64,000 bases of DNA, taken from Xestospongia bergquistia. Its lineage: Eukaryota; Porifera; Demospongiae; Haplosclerida; Petrosiidae. Positions within the stretch are counted from its first letter, which is position 1. Each line of letters starts with the position of its first letter. A program made the position numbers and the translations under genes. Below, piece after piece: positions 1 to 10,861 of the stretch. The notes below the pieces were generated by a model. The model saw only the letters and a list, made by a program, of their open reading frames with translations, made no database searches and was not told where the DNA came from. Location: the NCBI GenBank assembly GCA_963965975.1, contig OZ014414.1:186001-250000 (forward strand), written 5' to 3'.

Positions 1-1
1 A

Positions 2-1339
2 CAATTTGATAAAAAAATAAACATTACAACAGCCGATATTCAGTTCTCAAAAACTGATGCTTTAATGGTTCTTATGTTCAGTAATACTCAACGTACTCCC
101 TCATCTCCTATCAACTCAGGAGTGACCAATATATCTATAATTGCACCTTTTTGTGACCAGACAAACCCCACCCTCTTTAATCCTTACTTTATAAAGGCTT
201 TACAACCTTTTGATCATATACGTTTTATGGGTATCTTAGGCACCAATTATCAAGCTGGTTTCTATGGTGACAAGGGTAACCATATCATATCATGGGATCA
301 ACGAAGTTATCCTAATGACTCAACTCAAATAGAATGGACAGACCTACGACCAGGAAAGCATGGATGGGCTTGGGAATATATTATTTTACTTGCTAATGAG
401 CTCAACAAGGACATATGGATTAATATACCAGTATCTGCTAGCGGCTGTTTGCCATACCCTGATAGTAATTGTGAACAAGATCAAACATCGTATATCTACC
501 AACTTGCACTTCTTCTTAAAAATGGTAATAGTTACACAGCTAATAAAGGTATTAATAACAATGTACGTATTTACATTGAACACAGCAATGAAGTATGGAA
601 CTTTGGTTTTTCACAGTATACATGGAATAAACTAAATGCAGCTGATCGTTTTAAGCATGATCCCAAAGTATCTATAGCATTCAATACTACAGATCAAGAG
701 ATAATGGCACGACGTAATCACGCAAAGAGACTATTAGAAATAGGAACCATCTTCTCAAATGTCTTTGGTTCAACTTCATATAATCGTAAAATATTATTAG
801 TATTTGCTGAGTGGACAAATTTCCCACAACACTATGATGAGGTATTGAATTGGGTTGACTTATTCTATGGACCACCAAAGAACTATATCTATGCTATAGC
901 TCAAACACATTACTTTAGTGACAGTGCCGCACCTGAGAATGGTAACATACAACAGATATTAGCAGCCATTAAAAACAGTAGTGAAATGGCATATAAAAAT
1001 ACTTTAGAAATTGGTGAGATAGCTAGCATATGGGACTTGAAGTTAGCAGCATATGAGGCTGGACCAGGTATGAAAGTTGGTGATAAAATTAATATTGGTA
1101 ATCGTATTGAAGCTCAACGAGACCCAGGTATCAAACCAATTGTTGTTGAAGATGTTCTTAATAATTGGTTTGGTTTGCCACGACCTGGTGATATTTATAA
1201 TTACTTTTCTTTATCTAGTGCTTATTCTCGTTATGGTTGTTGGGGAGCTACTGATGATATATCTGATTTAACAACTCAAAAATATCAAGCTATTTTAGAA
1301 ATAACATCAAAATTGTCAAAAAAAATTAATAAAAAATAA
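2..1339 (+). CDS. Glycoside-hydrolase-like (GH-A clan fold) protein, 5'-partial
   Basis: The frame is open to the left window edge, so the true start lies outside; the first ATG in the window is at 65. About 445 residues are visible, ending in a lysine-rich tail and TAA. Numbered from that ATG, a tract near 168-178 (RIYIEHSNEVW) contains the Asn-Glu pair (N175-E176) typical of the acid/base end of strand 4 in clan GH-A enzymes. The tract AAYEAGPG puts E331 where the nucleophile at the end of strand 7 would be. HGWAWEYIILLANEL and DIWINIP resemble a family of bacterial secreted carbohydrate-active proteins I recall having the same SNE-W-N motif. No intron is visible in 1.3 kb, unlike most neighbours except the integrins. 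The substrate cannot be told. It could instead be a large 3' exon of a longer animal gene. The glycosidase role is inferred. Confidence 0.6.
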   Translation, partial: QFDKKINITTADIQFSKTDALMVLMFSNTQRTPSSPINSGVTNISIIAPFCDQTNPTLFNPYFIKALQPFDHIRFMGILGTNYQAGFYGDKGNHIISWDQRSYPNDSTQIEWTDLRPGKHGWAWEYIILLANELNKDIWINIPVSASGCLPYPDSNCEQDQTSYIYQLALLLKNGNSYTANKGINNNVRIYIEHSNEVWNFGFSQYTWNKLNAADRFKHDPKVSIAFNTTDQEIMARRNHAKRLLEIGTIFSNVFGSTSYNRKILLVFAEWTNFPQHYDEVLNWVDLFYGPPKNYIYAIAQTHYFSDSAAPENGNIQQILAAIKNSSEMAYKNTLEIGEIASIWDLKLAAYEAGPGMKVGDKINIGNRIEAQRDPGIKPIVVEDVLNNWFGLPRPGDIYNYFSLSSAYSRYGCWGATDDISDLTTQKYQAILEITSKLSKKINKK

Positions 1340-1662
1340 CTTTCTGTTCCTACAGCTGATGTATATTTAATTTAAAAAATAAAATCAGTGGTCATCCTTG
1401 CTGCAGCCAACTTTTTAAAGTTAAGAACATTTTATTACTTACAAAGTCACTGTTCTTTTATCAGTATATTCCTGTTTATTAGATATGAGTGTAATATAGT
1501 TTAATTGTGTAAACTTCATTTATTAAAACAATAACTGTATATCAATAGTTTGACTAAACTCAATATATACTAATAAACTCAATTATATTATACTAATAAA
1601 TTGTAGTCAATAAAAAATAAAAGTTATCATAGAGTCCAAACCAGTTTCTAAAACCTGCTAAG
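1340..1662. other. Intergenic, AT-rich
   Basis: This lies between the stop of the glycosidase-like gene and the 3' end of the convergent AAA gene. I see only AT-rich sequence likely to hold two 3' UTRs. The AAA transcript may contain one further small exon here, because its last codons end at a GATG|gtatgt-like donor. Confidence 0.5.
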
Positions 1663-4600
1663 TTAGTTGTACATACCATCAGTTGCTGAGTCCTGGCGTC
1701 TGAAACTAGTACGAGTGGATGTTTTGCCAACTTCTTCTTCAGCAGACTCCTCAAGATCTGACATCTTGAGCTTACGATTTTCAGAACTCCTACAGGATAC
1801 AACATTTAAAAGTAATGTTACATTGCTCTCTTACCTGAGGGCAGCCCGAGCTGCAGCACGAAATATAGAACTTTTAATGTTTCCACCACTCATTTCAAAA
1901 TGTGACAAACGTCCGAAATCAACCTCACCATCAATAGGAGTCTCCTCAGGAATAAGAAGCTAATTAAAGAAGAGCTATGATAGTCCTTAAGATGCTCTAG
2001 CCACTACTAACCTTCCATAGTTCTTCTCTAAGTTTCATTGAAGGAGTCTCAAAAGGAAGTACAAACTTGAGACGACGGAAGAATGCTTTGTCCATATTGT
2101 TTATGAGGTTAGTGGTAAGAATTATAATACCAGGGAACCTCTCAATATGATAGAGAAGAACACCTACATCAACATTAGCATATCGGTCAGTAGAGGTACT
2201 GCACAAGACAACAAAAAAATAACTCCATTATCATGTAAGTTTAAGGCACAAACTTGCAATGAATGAAGGACTTAACTTTTTCTTCTTACCTCATATCAGT
2301 ACGTTGACCAAATAGTCCCTCAGCTTCATCAAAAACAAGAATAGCATCAGTTGAGCGAGCTTCTTCAAAAATGGAATCAATGTTTTTAGTACTCTCACCA
2401 ACCCATTTACTTAACAATTCTCCACAGTTTACCACCTTTATAATAAAAAGATAACACATAGTCACATTGGACTCATTACTAACCTTTAATGGTTTGCCAA
2501 CTTCATAGCCAACGGCTTCAGCAGCGAGTGACTTCCCAGTGCCTGGTGCTCCATGGAAGAGCACTGTCAGTCCTTGTTGTTCTGTTTTACCAAATCCCCA
2601 CTGACCAAACAATACAGATCTATTGAATATAAGAAACATGTAATTTTTGATGTAACTAAAAGTCTAACCTTGCTTTCTCAAATTGGACAATCTCTTTCAA
2701 ACTCTTCATTAATTTTTCAGAAACAATCACTTTATCTAGGCCGTGCGCAGGCACAAGACGTCGATGAAAGTCTTTCATTCTCAACCTTCCTCTCAATTGT
2801 AGGTTAGCTCCTTGAAGTAGATCCTTCTGAGAGACAATAGGTATCTCACCATCACGAGAGACAGCGATAGAGAGTGCAGACAGGATAGCATTTTTAATAA
2901 ATCCACCTGTCAATTCGAAACGCAAAGACAACAAGCTCTAAATAAAACAAGAAGCAATCATTGATACAGTAATAACTTTATAAAAAGATCTTTCTATGAT
3001 AAGAGCAGGAGTCCACAACCTCTCTAAATGATCTCCAATTAACTTACAAGGTCCACATCATCAGCCAACTTCATCTGTTCTGGTATATGGGACTCCCAGA
3101 TTGCTTTACGGAGAAGATGGTCAGGTTGACGAAATTCTATAGCTATCATTATACGACGATGCATGGCTTCATCAAGATCATATGGACGGTTTGTAGCCAT
3201 TATTATCAAACCATCATGTCTAATGTACAAGAAAATTCACAAGTTAACCTTAAAAGTCAAGAATGTAAGTTTGTTTTTTACCTTTCAATCTCTGTCAGCA
3301 ACATGTTGACATCATGACTGCCTTTTTCTCTTGTTTCAAAGATGGCTTCACATTCATCAAAGAACAAAATGGCATCATTAATCTTAGCTTCTCGAAAAAT
3401 AAACTTGAAGTTCTCTCCAGCAGACATACTACCCAGTGATGGAAAATTAATCAGAAGAACCTAATAATTAAAGGAAATATTAAAAAAAGGTAAGTGCTAC
3501 TTTGACTTGCTTTCTTTTTGAGTTTATTAGCCAATGCATTAGCCATCATTGTTTTTCCAGTACCAGGAGCTCCGTGGAACAAGATGACCATTCCTGCTCC
3601 ATATGTAATAGCATCATCCATACCTAATCTTTTACGACATTTTTTATAAGATTCAAAATTACTGACAGTGTTTAATATAAGGGACTTTTGTTCCTTACTG
3701 AGAATGACCTATAGGATGTGGTATAAATACCATATATATTCTAATTATGAGATTAAATAATTCACTATACTTAATATACCAGGTCCACTAGTAGACTTAC
3801 CTGATCAAATTGTGTTTTGGGGTAGTACAAATGTGAACCTTCTACAATTTCTGAGAACTCAGTATCTAGTCCAACACAAAAATCCAACATACGACGATCT
3901 ATCTCCACCTGTTATAAAAGATGTTAATATAATGTTTTAATAACTTATACAAGACATTACTGTAATGTATTAATAACTTAATAATCTACCTCAGATCTAC
4001 TTTAATAACAATTTGTTTAGTTAACCTACAAAACACACTAGTCATTTTAACCTTTATAATTTAAAAATCCATTTTTGTTATATAAAGATTGTGTTGAGAT
4101 AATCTTTATGTAAACCTCATACTGAAGAAAATTGTTATTTTTGTAAGTCTACATGTAAACAATTTATTTTCTTAATTTCTACTTACCTTAGCACTAGTAG
4201 GGTCTCCATTTAATCCAGAGTTATGAACAATGATCATTCCTTCTCTAACTAAATTTGCTGTTTTGTAAAAATACATGCGATGTTTGATCTGATCTTGTAG
4301 AGTAGGGCAGAACAACCTCAATAGTTCGCCAACAGAGAAAGTACCTCCGCTATTTGAGAATCCAAATCCCATACCTTCAAAAGGTATAATCTAAAGAATT
4401 CACATGACGTTTAATAGTAGAACATGTGATATTAGATACCAGATTACATGACATTTAATAGTAGAACATGTGAAATTAGATACCAGATCACATGACATTT
4501 AATAGTAGAACATGTGATATTAGATACCAGATTACATGACATTTAATACTAGAACATGTGATATTAGATACCAGATCACATGACCAATACCTTATTTGGT

Positions 4601-6924
4601 TGAATGACAAAACCAATAAGAGTTAAAAGGACATTCTTCTCAAATGGCTGTAGTCCTCGAGATTCAACCATTCTTTCTAGACGAGGAACCATAACTCCAG
4701 CCTCTCGAGTAAGCTAGAGAGAAAGATAGATCAAATGATTTCTTCTGAGAGCTAATGAGATGTGTATTTTACATATCCAGGATTAGTTTGGTGGAAAAAC
4801 TATCAACATTATTCTACCCAAACACCAAGGTCTCTTTCTCATATCCAGGATTAGTTTGTAATCAGAAGAACTTACTGTCAAACGTCTTTCACATTTTTTT
4901 GCTAATACTTTTGCTTTACTCTCAGCTTCTCTCTATAATAAAAAATGATTAATTAATAACTACCAAATTATAAATAATTGGATTACTTTTTGTCTGATAG
5001 TGCGAGTATCACGCAACTCATCATCCAATTGAGCCTGTTTAAATTTAGAAGGATAATCAGATAAAATTTGTAATACATACTTCCATTTCCATTCGTGAGT
5101 CCATTGACTTGACCTTCAATTTTTGAGCTATTAACTAAATTAATAATATTAATAATTATTAATTTTTATAGCACAAAAGAATTAAATAAGGTCATGCTAT
5201 TATTATTATAGATAAATTAAAATTGAATAACTTCATCTGTTGCTAAGCAACTATTAAAATATATCACCTGAAAATGGTCATCCAAATATTCAAGATCAGT
5301 CTTATAAGGAGTAAGTTTGTCAGAATCACCCTCTGTGTCATCTGTAGAAGGTTCTATATATTTTTTCTTCACATCTTTCTCTCTTTCTCTTTCAAAACGT
5401 AATAGTTCAGCAAGATCTAATACATCATTTCCTGGAGGCTTTTCGTCTTCAACAGGAGTTTCTGCTTCATCTTCCTTAGAATCATCCTATAAAAGTAAAC
5501 AAGAATATAGTGTGAAGTCTTAACAGTTTTAATTATCAATTTATAAATCCCCAATGCCCACAAATGAAATTGCATTGATGCCAACATCATAACCACATCA
5601 ATAAAAGTGAATCCTTTCTCTGATTACAAAGCCAAACAATACTATAACAACTGACCTTTGTTATTCCAGATTCTAATCCAGGTTGTATTGCAGGTGTTAC
5701 TTGAGAACTTGTCTCCTTTGATAACCAACTGCCCCCTCTAAGATGTTCATTACCACCTTCTTCAACAATAACATCAGCTAAACATGTTTGTTCCAATTTT
5801 AGAAAGTCATTGGATTTCAGAGGAGCACCTGCTAAAGCACGTAACGACACCTCATCAAAATTCAGCGATGAATGAAGCAAATACATTTGTTGTACATCAG
5901 GGAATAATCCTTGTTGCATGTGAAGACGTTCTTGGTCCAAAAAATTCATCATCTCAGATATTTTCATGTTACAAACTCGACAAATAGAGAGAGTACCAGT
6001 GTTATATGAAGGACCTGATGGCATCCCAAACATTGCTCGTCTAGCTTCACGACCTGTCTTTCCAATCTAAAAAAGAAACACTCAAATTATGTAGTAGTCA
6101 TGTGATTATCATGTGATATCTACACATACTAATAAATTAATGTTTTGGGAGTGAAAATTTGGTCAGTTTGTTAACACAAAGGGCAATGATTAGGTTATAA
6201 ATCAAACCACAATACTTTCACTTTCAGTTTAAAAATTAAAAGAAGTTAACTTGTTTAACTTGCTCCTTTCCTATACTTACCTGACATACTAAAATGTATA
6301 CCATAATATTTGTTTCTGCTTCAGATAGCTTAAGACGTCGAGACAACCTAATAACACGAGGTAGCCCTGCCTCTCCATTAATTTTCTCTGTTGCTTTAAG
6401 TTTTAAGTCACAAATTTTGAGGAGGCGATCAGCAATTTTTTTTAGTGCTGTTACCAAGGACTTGTGGCTTTCACAATCCAACTAAATGAAATGGATACAA
6501 CATTAATAGCTAAATAGTACAATTAATGGATCAACAATATGCATAAATGGATGAATAGGAATACACATGTATGTTCAAAGAAAATATTTCAAAATGATAT
6601 TGCTTGCATTGCCTACCCCTCTATCTTTCTTGTGTGGCTCTAGGAGCTCATTCCGAAGACTGCTCTCAGCACTTTCAGCTGATAGTTTAGCATTATAATA
6701 TGTCTCTGCAAGATCAATGAATGTTTCATTCAAATTGTCTTTCCCAAGTGGAGTACTAAAAAACATATATATATATGATATAAGATTCAACATTATATGT
6801 TAAGTTACTTTGGGTCTTCATCTAATATTTTCAGTTGTTTTGTAGTCAGAACAGAAAGAATTTGAGGATAAATACCTTGAACGTTCCCAAGGAAAGTCAC
6901 TGCATCTGGAAAATCTTCCATCAT
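1663..6924 (-). CDS. Tandem double-AAA ATPase, copy 1 (about 20 exons)
   Basis: A multi-exon gene predicted to encode roughly 1,050-1,100 residues. The order is: N-terminal helical part starting MMEDFPDAVTF; a segment LPRVIRLSRRLKLSEAETN (exon 6281-6482) resembling the winged-helix part of bacterial WHD-AAA ATPases; a long acidic/serine exon (5656-6066); short charged exons likely forming a coiled coil (about 4877-5130); then two AAA modules. AAA1 has Walker A GAPGTGKT (about 3540-3590), Walker B ILFFDE, and sensor/arginine region ATNRPYDLDEAMHRR. AAA2 has GAPGTGKS (about 2520-2555), Walker B ILVFDE, and TTNLINNMDKAFFRR. Both modules therefore look able to bind and hydrolyse ATP. The substrate is unknown. 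The start at 6924 is chosen because the longer upstream frame used in copy 2 is broken here by 1 nt. The C-terminus may continue into another exon left of 1663. Confidence 0.75.
4401..4584. repeat. 44-bp tandem repeat in an AAA intron
   Basis: About four copies of a 44-bp unit containing acatgacatttaatag and tagaacatgtgat lie between the exon ending in FGFSN... (4189-4391) and the exon encoding LLTLIGFVIQPNK. The unit includes the palindrome-like acatgtg and cacatga. Copy 2 of the segment has only about two units here and an inserted element instead. Confidence 0.85.
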
Positions 6925-7015
6925 CTGTATATGGAAGTAGCCACACCCTCAATTGAGTATACAGAAATATCCTATACATGTTGCTTTGGTTATCAACTTA
7001 TCACATGGAAGAATC

Positions 7016-7929
7016 ATGGCCTCGAAGTCTAAAAAAAGGAAAGTAGAAGATGAGGATAAAGTACCTGAAGAGATTGAAGAACAATGTCTAGATTGTCATC
7101 ACTCACTGGCTAATATAGAAAAAAATTTAAAACCTCTTTTAGCTACCTCTAGAACTGCTTCTGAAGAAAAGGTATCTTCCACCCTCAATCGTACTCAGAT
7201 CCACTCCTATTTTTTATTACTTGGTTCTCTCTCTCATAGCTCTCTGATCTTGACAATGCATCACTGACTTTAACACTATGTTACACTATTAACTCATTAT
7301 TCTGGGGTGAGCTGGTTAGCTTGATTTTCTCAGTATCAAAGATACAATCTAAGTTGATACAACAACTTATTTTATCAACTTAGATTGTATCATTGATACT
7401 GATATTGTGTTAGGGTTTAAGTAATAGTCACAGAGCTGTGAACAGACACTACCTTAATTGGTTAACCTCTATTGAAAAAATTAAGTCATTTTGAGCTCCA
7501 TTTAACTGTGTTTGGTTTACAACTCTGTTGACGATAACTGTTTATAAACTTGGTTGTCATAGTTACTGTTATTGTATTTCATTTAGTGTACTTAACAACA
7601 CAAGGGGTAAATCCCAAATCCCATAACATTAAAACTGAACTGGTGAGAGAAAATGAAATTGTAATATAGAAAATTTGATTTAAATCATATCATTAGGAGA
7701 GAATACAGAAGTATATGCAAAGAACTAATATAACTAGTGAGAGATTAAAGGGAGGTTAGTATATAGTATGTCTATAGTCTATTGTTCCTTCATCCATACA
7801 GTTAGTGTATTAATGATATTATGTATTATTATAGAAGTACCACATGTTAATAAAGAAGCCGCTAAAAGATTTGTTAAGAATGCACTCTGGGATGAAGAAG
7901 GTATAGCTAGTTTATTAACTATTATCTAG
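7016..7929 (+). CDS. C1D: C1D nuclear nucleic-acid-binding / exosome cofactor homologue, copy 1
   Basis: Five exons join in frame: 7016-7171, 7240-7306, 7587-7642, 7697-7754 and 7835-7929, all with GT..AG borders. They give 143 residues; human C1D is 141. The start MASKSKKRKVEDEDK is a basic, nuclear-localisation-like stretch. The core reads [20 protein letters not shown] and ERIQKYMQRT, and the end reads AAKRFVKNALWDEEG. All three match the Sas10/C1D family, including the hallmark FW-YL-TQGVNP and RFVKNALW. In yeast and animals, C1D (Rrp47) partners the nuclear exosome exonuclease Rrp6 in rRNA and snoRNA processing. The gene is head-to-head with the AAA gene: start codons are about 90 bp apart, implying a shared bidirectional promoter. 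This copy is intact; copy 2 is not. Confidence 0.85.
7331..7401. repeat. 29-bp-stem hairpin in C1D intron 2
   Basis: 7331-7359 and 7373-7401 are near-perfect reverse complements (one mismatch noted), with a 13-nt loop. The same hairpin is in copy 2 around 16640-16710. It looks like a miniature inverted-repeat remnant that predates the segmental duplication. Confidence 0.8.
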
Positions 7930-8777
7930 TTAATTAAGGGACTATTCTATAGTTGCCACACAGTCAAGTAAAAAACGATCACGAGATGAGACTAACTAAA
8001 TTATATATAACAAGTATCATGAAAGTATTTATGACAATAATATTAATAACATGGAAATCAGTTAATATTAGTTAATTATATGATGTCATCATAATGTACT
8101 AATTATGATGACCTCATATTCAATGTATATGAAAAGTTTAAAACAAATGTACTATATAAAATGTTAAAGTTATAGCTTGTTAAGTTATGAGGACTTTGGG
8201 GTATACATTAAACCAGTAATCCATAACACTAGGACATACACTACATAACACTAGGACCATGATGAGGTTATATATTTTTACAATAAATTTACTGACAATT
8301 CTTATAAAAACTAGATGAGTTAATTAACTGACTACAGCAACTATTAAATTACATACTATAGTTTAGAACTTGTCTCAACTTCCATATTAGTATCACTGAT
8401 TACTCATGTTTGAATTTTGTTTACTAGGTAGTATTTATAATGATATTATCACTTGTTTACTTGCACATTGCATTAATAACTTAATACTCTCGTTCCAAAC
8501 ACCCACACCTTATGTAATGTACTTATCATTATAATAATATATATAATTAGAAATTCATTTCGTTTTCACACTATCACATGTTATAATAAAATATTCATGT
8601 ATGCTTAATGTGAATAGATGTCATAGTATGAAAGAGAAGAGATGGATTGTTTAGAAATGGGACACAAATTGTCATATGTCTGTTTACATTATTACAGTAG
8701 TAAATTATAACCCATAATAGGATATATATACCACTGTCACAAACATTCTCTCTATTATGCATAATTATTACACATAA

Positions 8778-8838
<61 letters not shown>

Positions 8839-9202
8839 CTAGTACAATGTGTTCTAAGTAATGTGTGGTGATTAACTAAAGTAATGTATAAATCATAACA
8901 CATTGTTCTCAAACTGGTGATGAGGTGTAAGATTGCATTCGTCCAGTGTTGTTCATGAACAAACAGGATACCATAATGATGTTCTATTAAACTGTCCATG
9001 TAATTTCAAATATTATTATAGGATCATATTTTATCTTGATCTACTTGCACAGTATGTAAGTCATCTTGGCAACCATTTGTAACAAATTTAATTACATAAA
9101 ATCAGTTCACAAAAAGTTAAAAAAACCAAACGTCTTTCACTCAACACATTGATACAATAATTATGTACAACAATACATGAAGCCAATATCATGACAATAA
9201 AG
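7930..9202. other. Intergenic with (TA)n microsatellite
   Basis: No gene was found. A pure TA run lies at about 8780-8836. Parts of this spacer recur elsewhere: the C1D 3' flank (7935-8000) at about 17266-17340, 20455-20525 and 23311-23385; 8030-8205 at 17360-17530 and 23700-23930; and 8335-8980 at 17640-18330 and 26040-26640. The spacer therefore traces how the whole array was copied. Confidence 0.75.
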
Positions 9203-10094
9203 TTAACGAGGCATACAGCGAGATAACAAACCACATATATATATAATTGGACTGTTATTTATAGCATCATTAACTTGTACAGCAATCGAGAGGTAAGGTT
9301 CATTATACGATGGAATGGGAGAACGGAATTCCTTATATGCATATCGACAATGACCTGTCAATACTGAAGCAGATGGCGTACTTTCTTGAGCCACATGATG
9401 CTCAAATTTATTTATGAATTGACGTATTGCCCACATCCGATGGAACAGCTCAACTAATCCCAATACAATATAGAAATAACTGTTATTAGCTTCAATACTG
9501 CTAGAAGTATTGATTGTAAAAATGACAATCATTGTTAAAAGATGTAATATCATAATGGCATTAAACGAAATGTTTGCTAACGCAAATACTAGAACCCATA
9601 TTCCTGAAGCAGCTTGTCGTTGGTCAAATGATGTCAAGTAGATGATTTGACAGAGGGAATGCATAACAAGACTGAACGCTGGAAAGATTTGGAATAACCT
9701 TACTATTGGAGCAAATGTTACTGTCCAAGTAGCAAATATGTTATATATTATTTCCACGTCATACATACACACGCCCAATGCAAGCAATATAGTTGATCTA
9801 TTAAATCGTACGCAAGGTTTTCGTTCGAACATCTTCTTAACAGAAATACTAATAACTGTCGTCAATAGCAACCAGATAGCAATGACATTTAAGTCACTTA
9901 ATTGAGTGGATATATAGTCAGTCTTCCATCGTTGATCTAATTCAGGCAGGTATATAAGCAGCAACCGAAACACTACTGCTAAAGCTAGCCAGGAAGTGGA
10001 GATCACATACATGACATGACGGAATCTGAATGCACAAAATAAATTGAATACAGATACATTCTACAATCCAACATACTTACCGAGGCAAGTTCAT
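9203..10094 (-). CDS. Six-TM membrane protein, family member A
   Basis: Two exons. The mini-exon 10081-10094 carries only ATG AAC TTG CCT CG; exon 2 is 9203-10025. They join to give 278 residues beginning MNLPRFRHVMYVIS. Hydrophobic segments sit at about residues 10-30, 48-68, 82-105, 108-138, 148-178 and 190-212, so six or possibly seven TM helices, with a cytosolic-looking tail of about 60 residues. Features shared with the paralogs are YDVEIIY in TM3, CQIIYL in TM4, and LGLVELFHR in the last TM, where Glu and Arg lie inside the membrane segment. I do not recognise the family; the half-length topology slightly resembles an otopetrin half. Member B in the second segmental copy is nearly identical. 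Confidence 0.75.
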
Positions 10095-10124
10095 ACTGAG
10101 CCCTATATATGAGTTATCTATAGT

Positions 10125-10192
10125 ATATCAATCTCCAAAGTCTCTGTGACAAGAAAAAAAGGCCAAAGTCTTCATATCAACAACAGAGAGAA
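10125..10192 (-). promoter_or_regulatory. Conserved upstream block of member A
   Basis: A block of about 65 bp containing atcaatctccaaagtctctg and catatcaacaacagag starts about 30 bp upstream of the mini-exon ATG. It recurs upstream of members B (19483-19547) and C (21803-21870). C is well diverged in coding sequence, so the block is a candidate shared promoter or 5' UTR element. Confidence 0.5.
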
Positions 10193-10861
10193 CAGACTAG
10201 ACTAAAGAACAACGCTATAGTTGTGTACTCTAATACACAACAGATTGTCATGTGATCATAAACATTACATCAGGGTCTCCAAGGAGTCCAGGTCCAAAAT
10301 TTACTTTTCCCCCAGAAAGCAAAAAAATCCACAGATTCCCCAGACCCTACATATAATTTCCCCAGAAAGCTTTGTTACAAATACTCACAAATCACTCATT
10401 ACACAGTAAGTGTAGTCAGAGCTATCTGAGTCATACACAGTATTGTTTACCATTTTATACATGTCCAAATCTGGATCAAATTCAATGCAGCATGTATGTT
10501 AAATGCCTTGTTTTACCATTAGCAAAGCATCAACTGTTTAACTTTTAGTTGATTCTGGATTGGGTCCTTCTCCCAAGTGTGGTTATACTGTTGTTTATAG
10601 GTTCTTCTCTCCCTCTTTGCTGGTGAGTGGTGACTGCCTTGCATCAGTATCATAGTCAGAGGCTTCCGAACTTATCATTTCCTCCATTCTTTGGCACACT
10701 CAGAAACACACTGTTTATTCTCGATTTGAATTTTAAAGTCTGGCATGCAGTTGGAATCAATTTCCACATGTACACTGATGTTTATATGACAGCTGTTACA
10801 TGAATGTATTATAAACACTAGTTATACACACTTGATAATGTGTTATACTCTACTCTCATAC
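10193..10861. other. Intergenic between member A and the copy 2 AAA gene
   Basis: About 670 bp without a convincing exon on either strand. It is repeated at about 19550-20230. It contains C-rich patches (ttttcccccagaaagc and ttccccagaccctac) that are richer in GC than the surroundings, but no open frame that holds in both copies. Confidence 0.5.

Noticed and set aside
2553-2807. Plus-strand frames inside the AAA gene, present in both copies
   Set aside because: They are shadows of AAA exons on the minus strand and cross several splice sites.
8595-8999. Frame with a long alternating Tyr-Ile run
   Set aside because: It is translation of the TA microsatellite; the flanks show no domain and the length differs between the two segmental copies.
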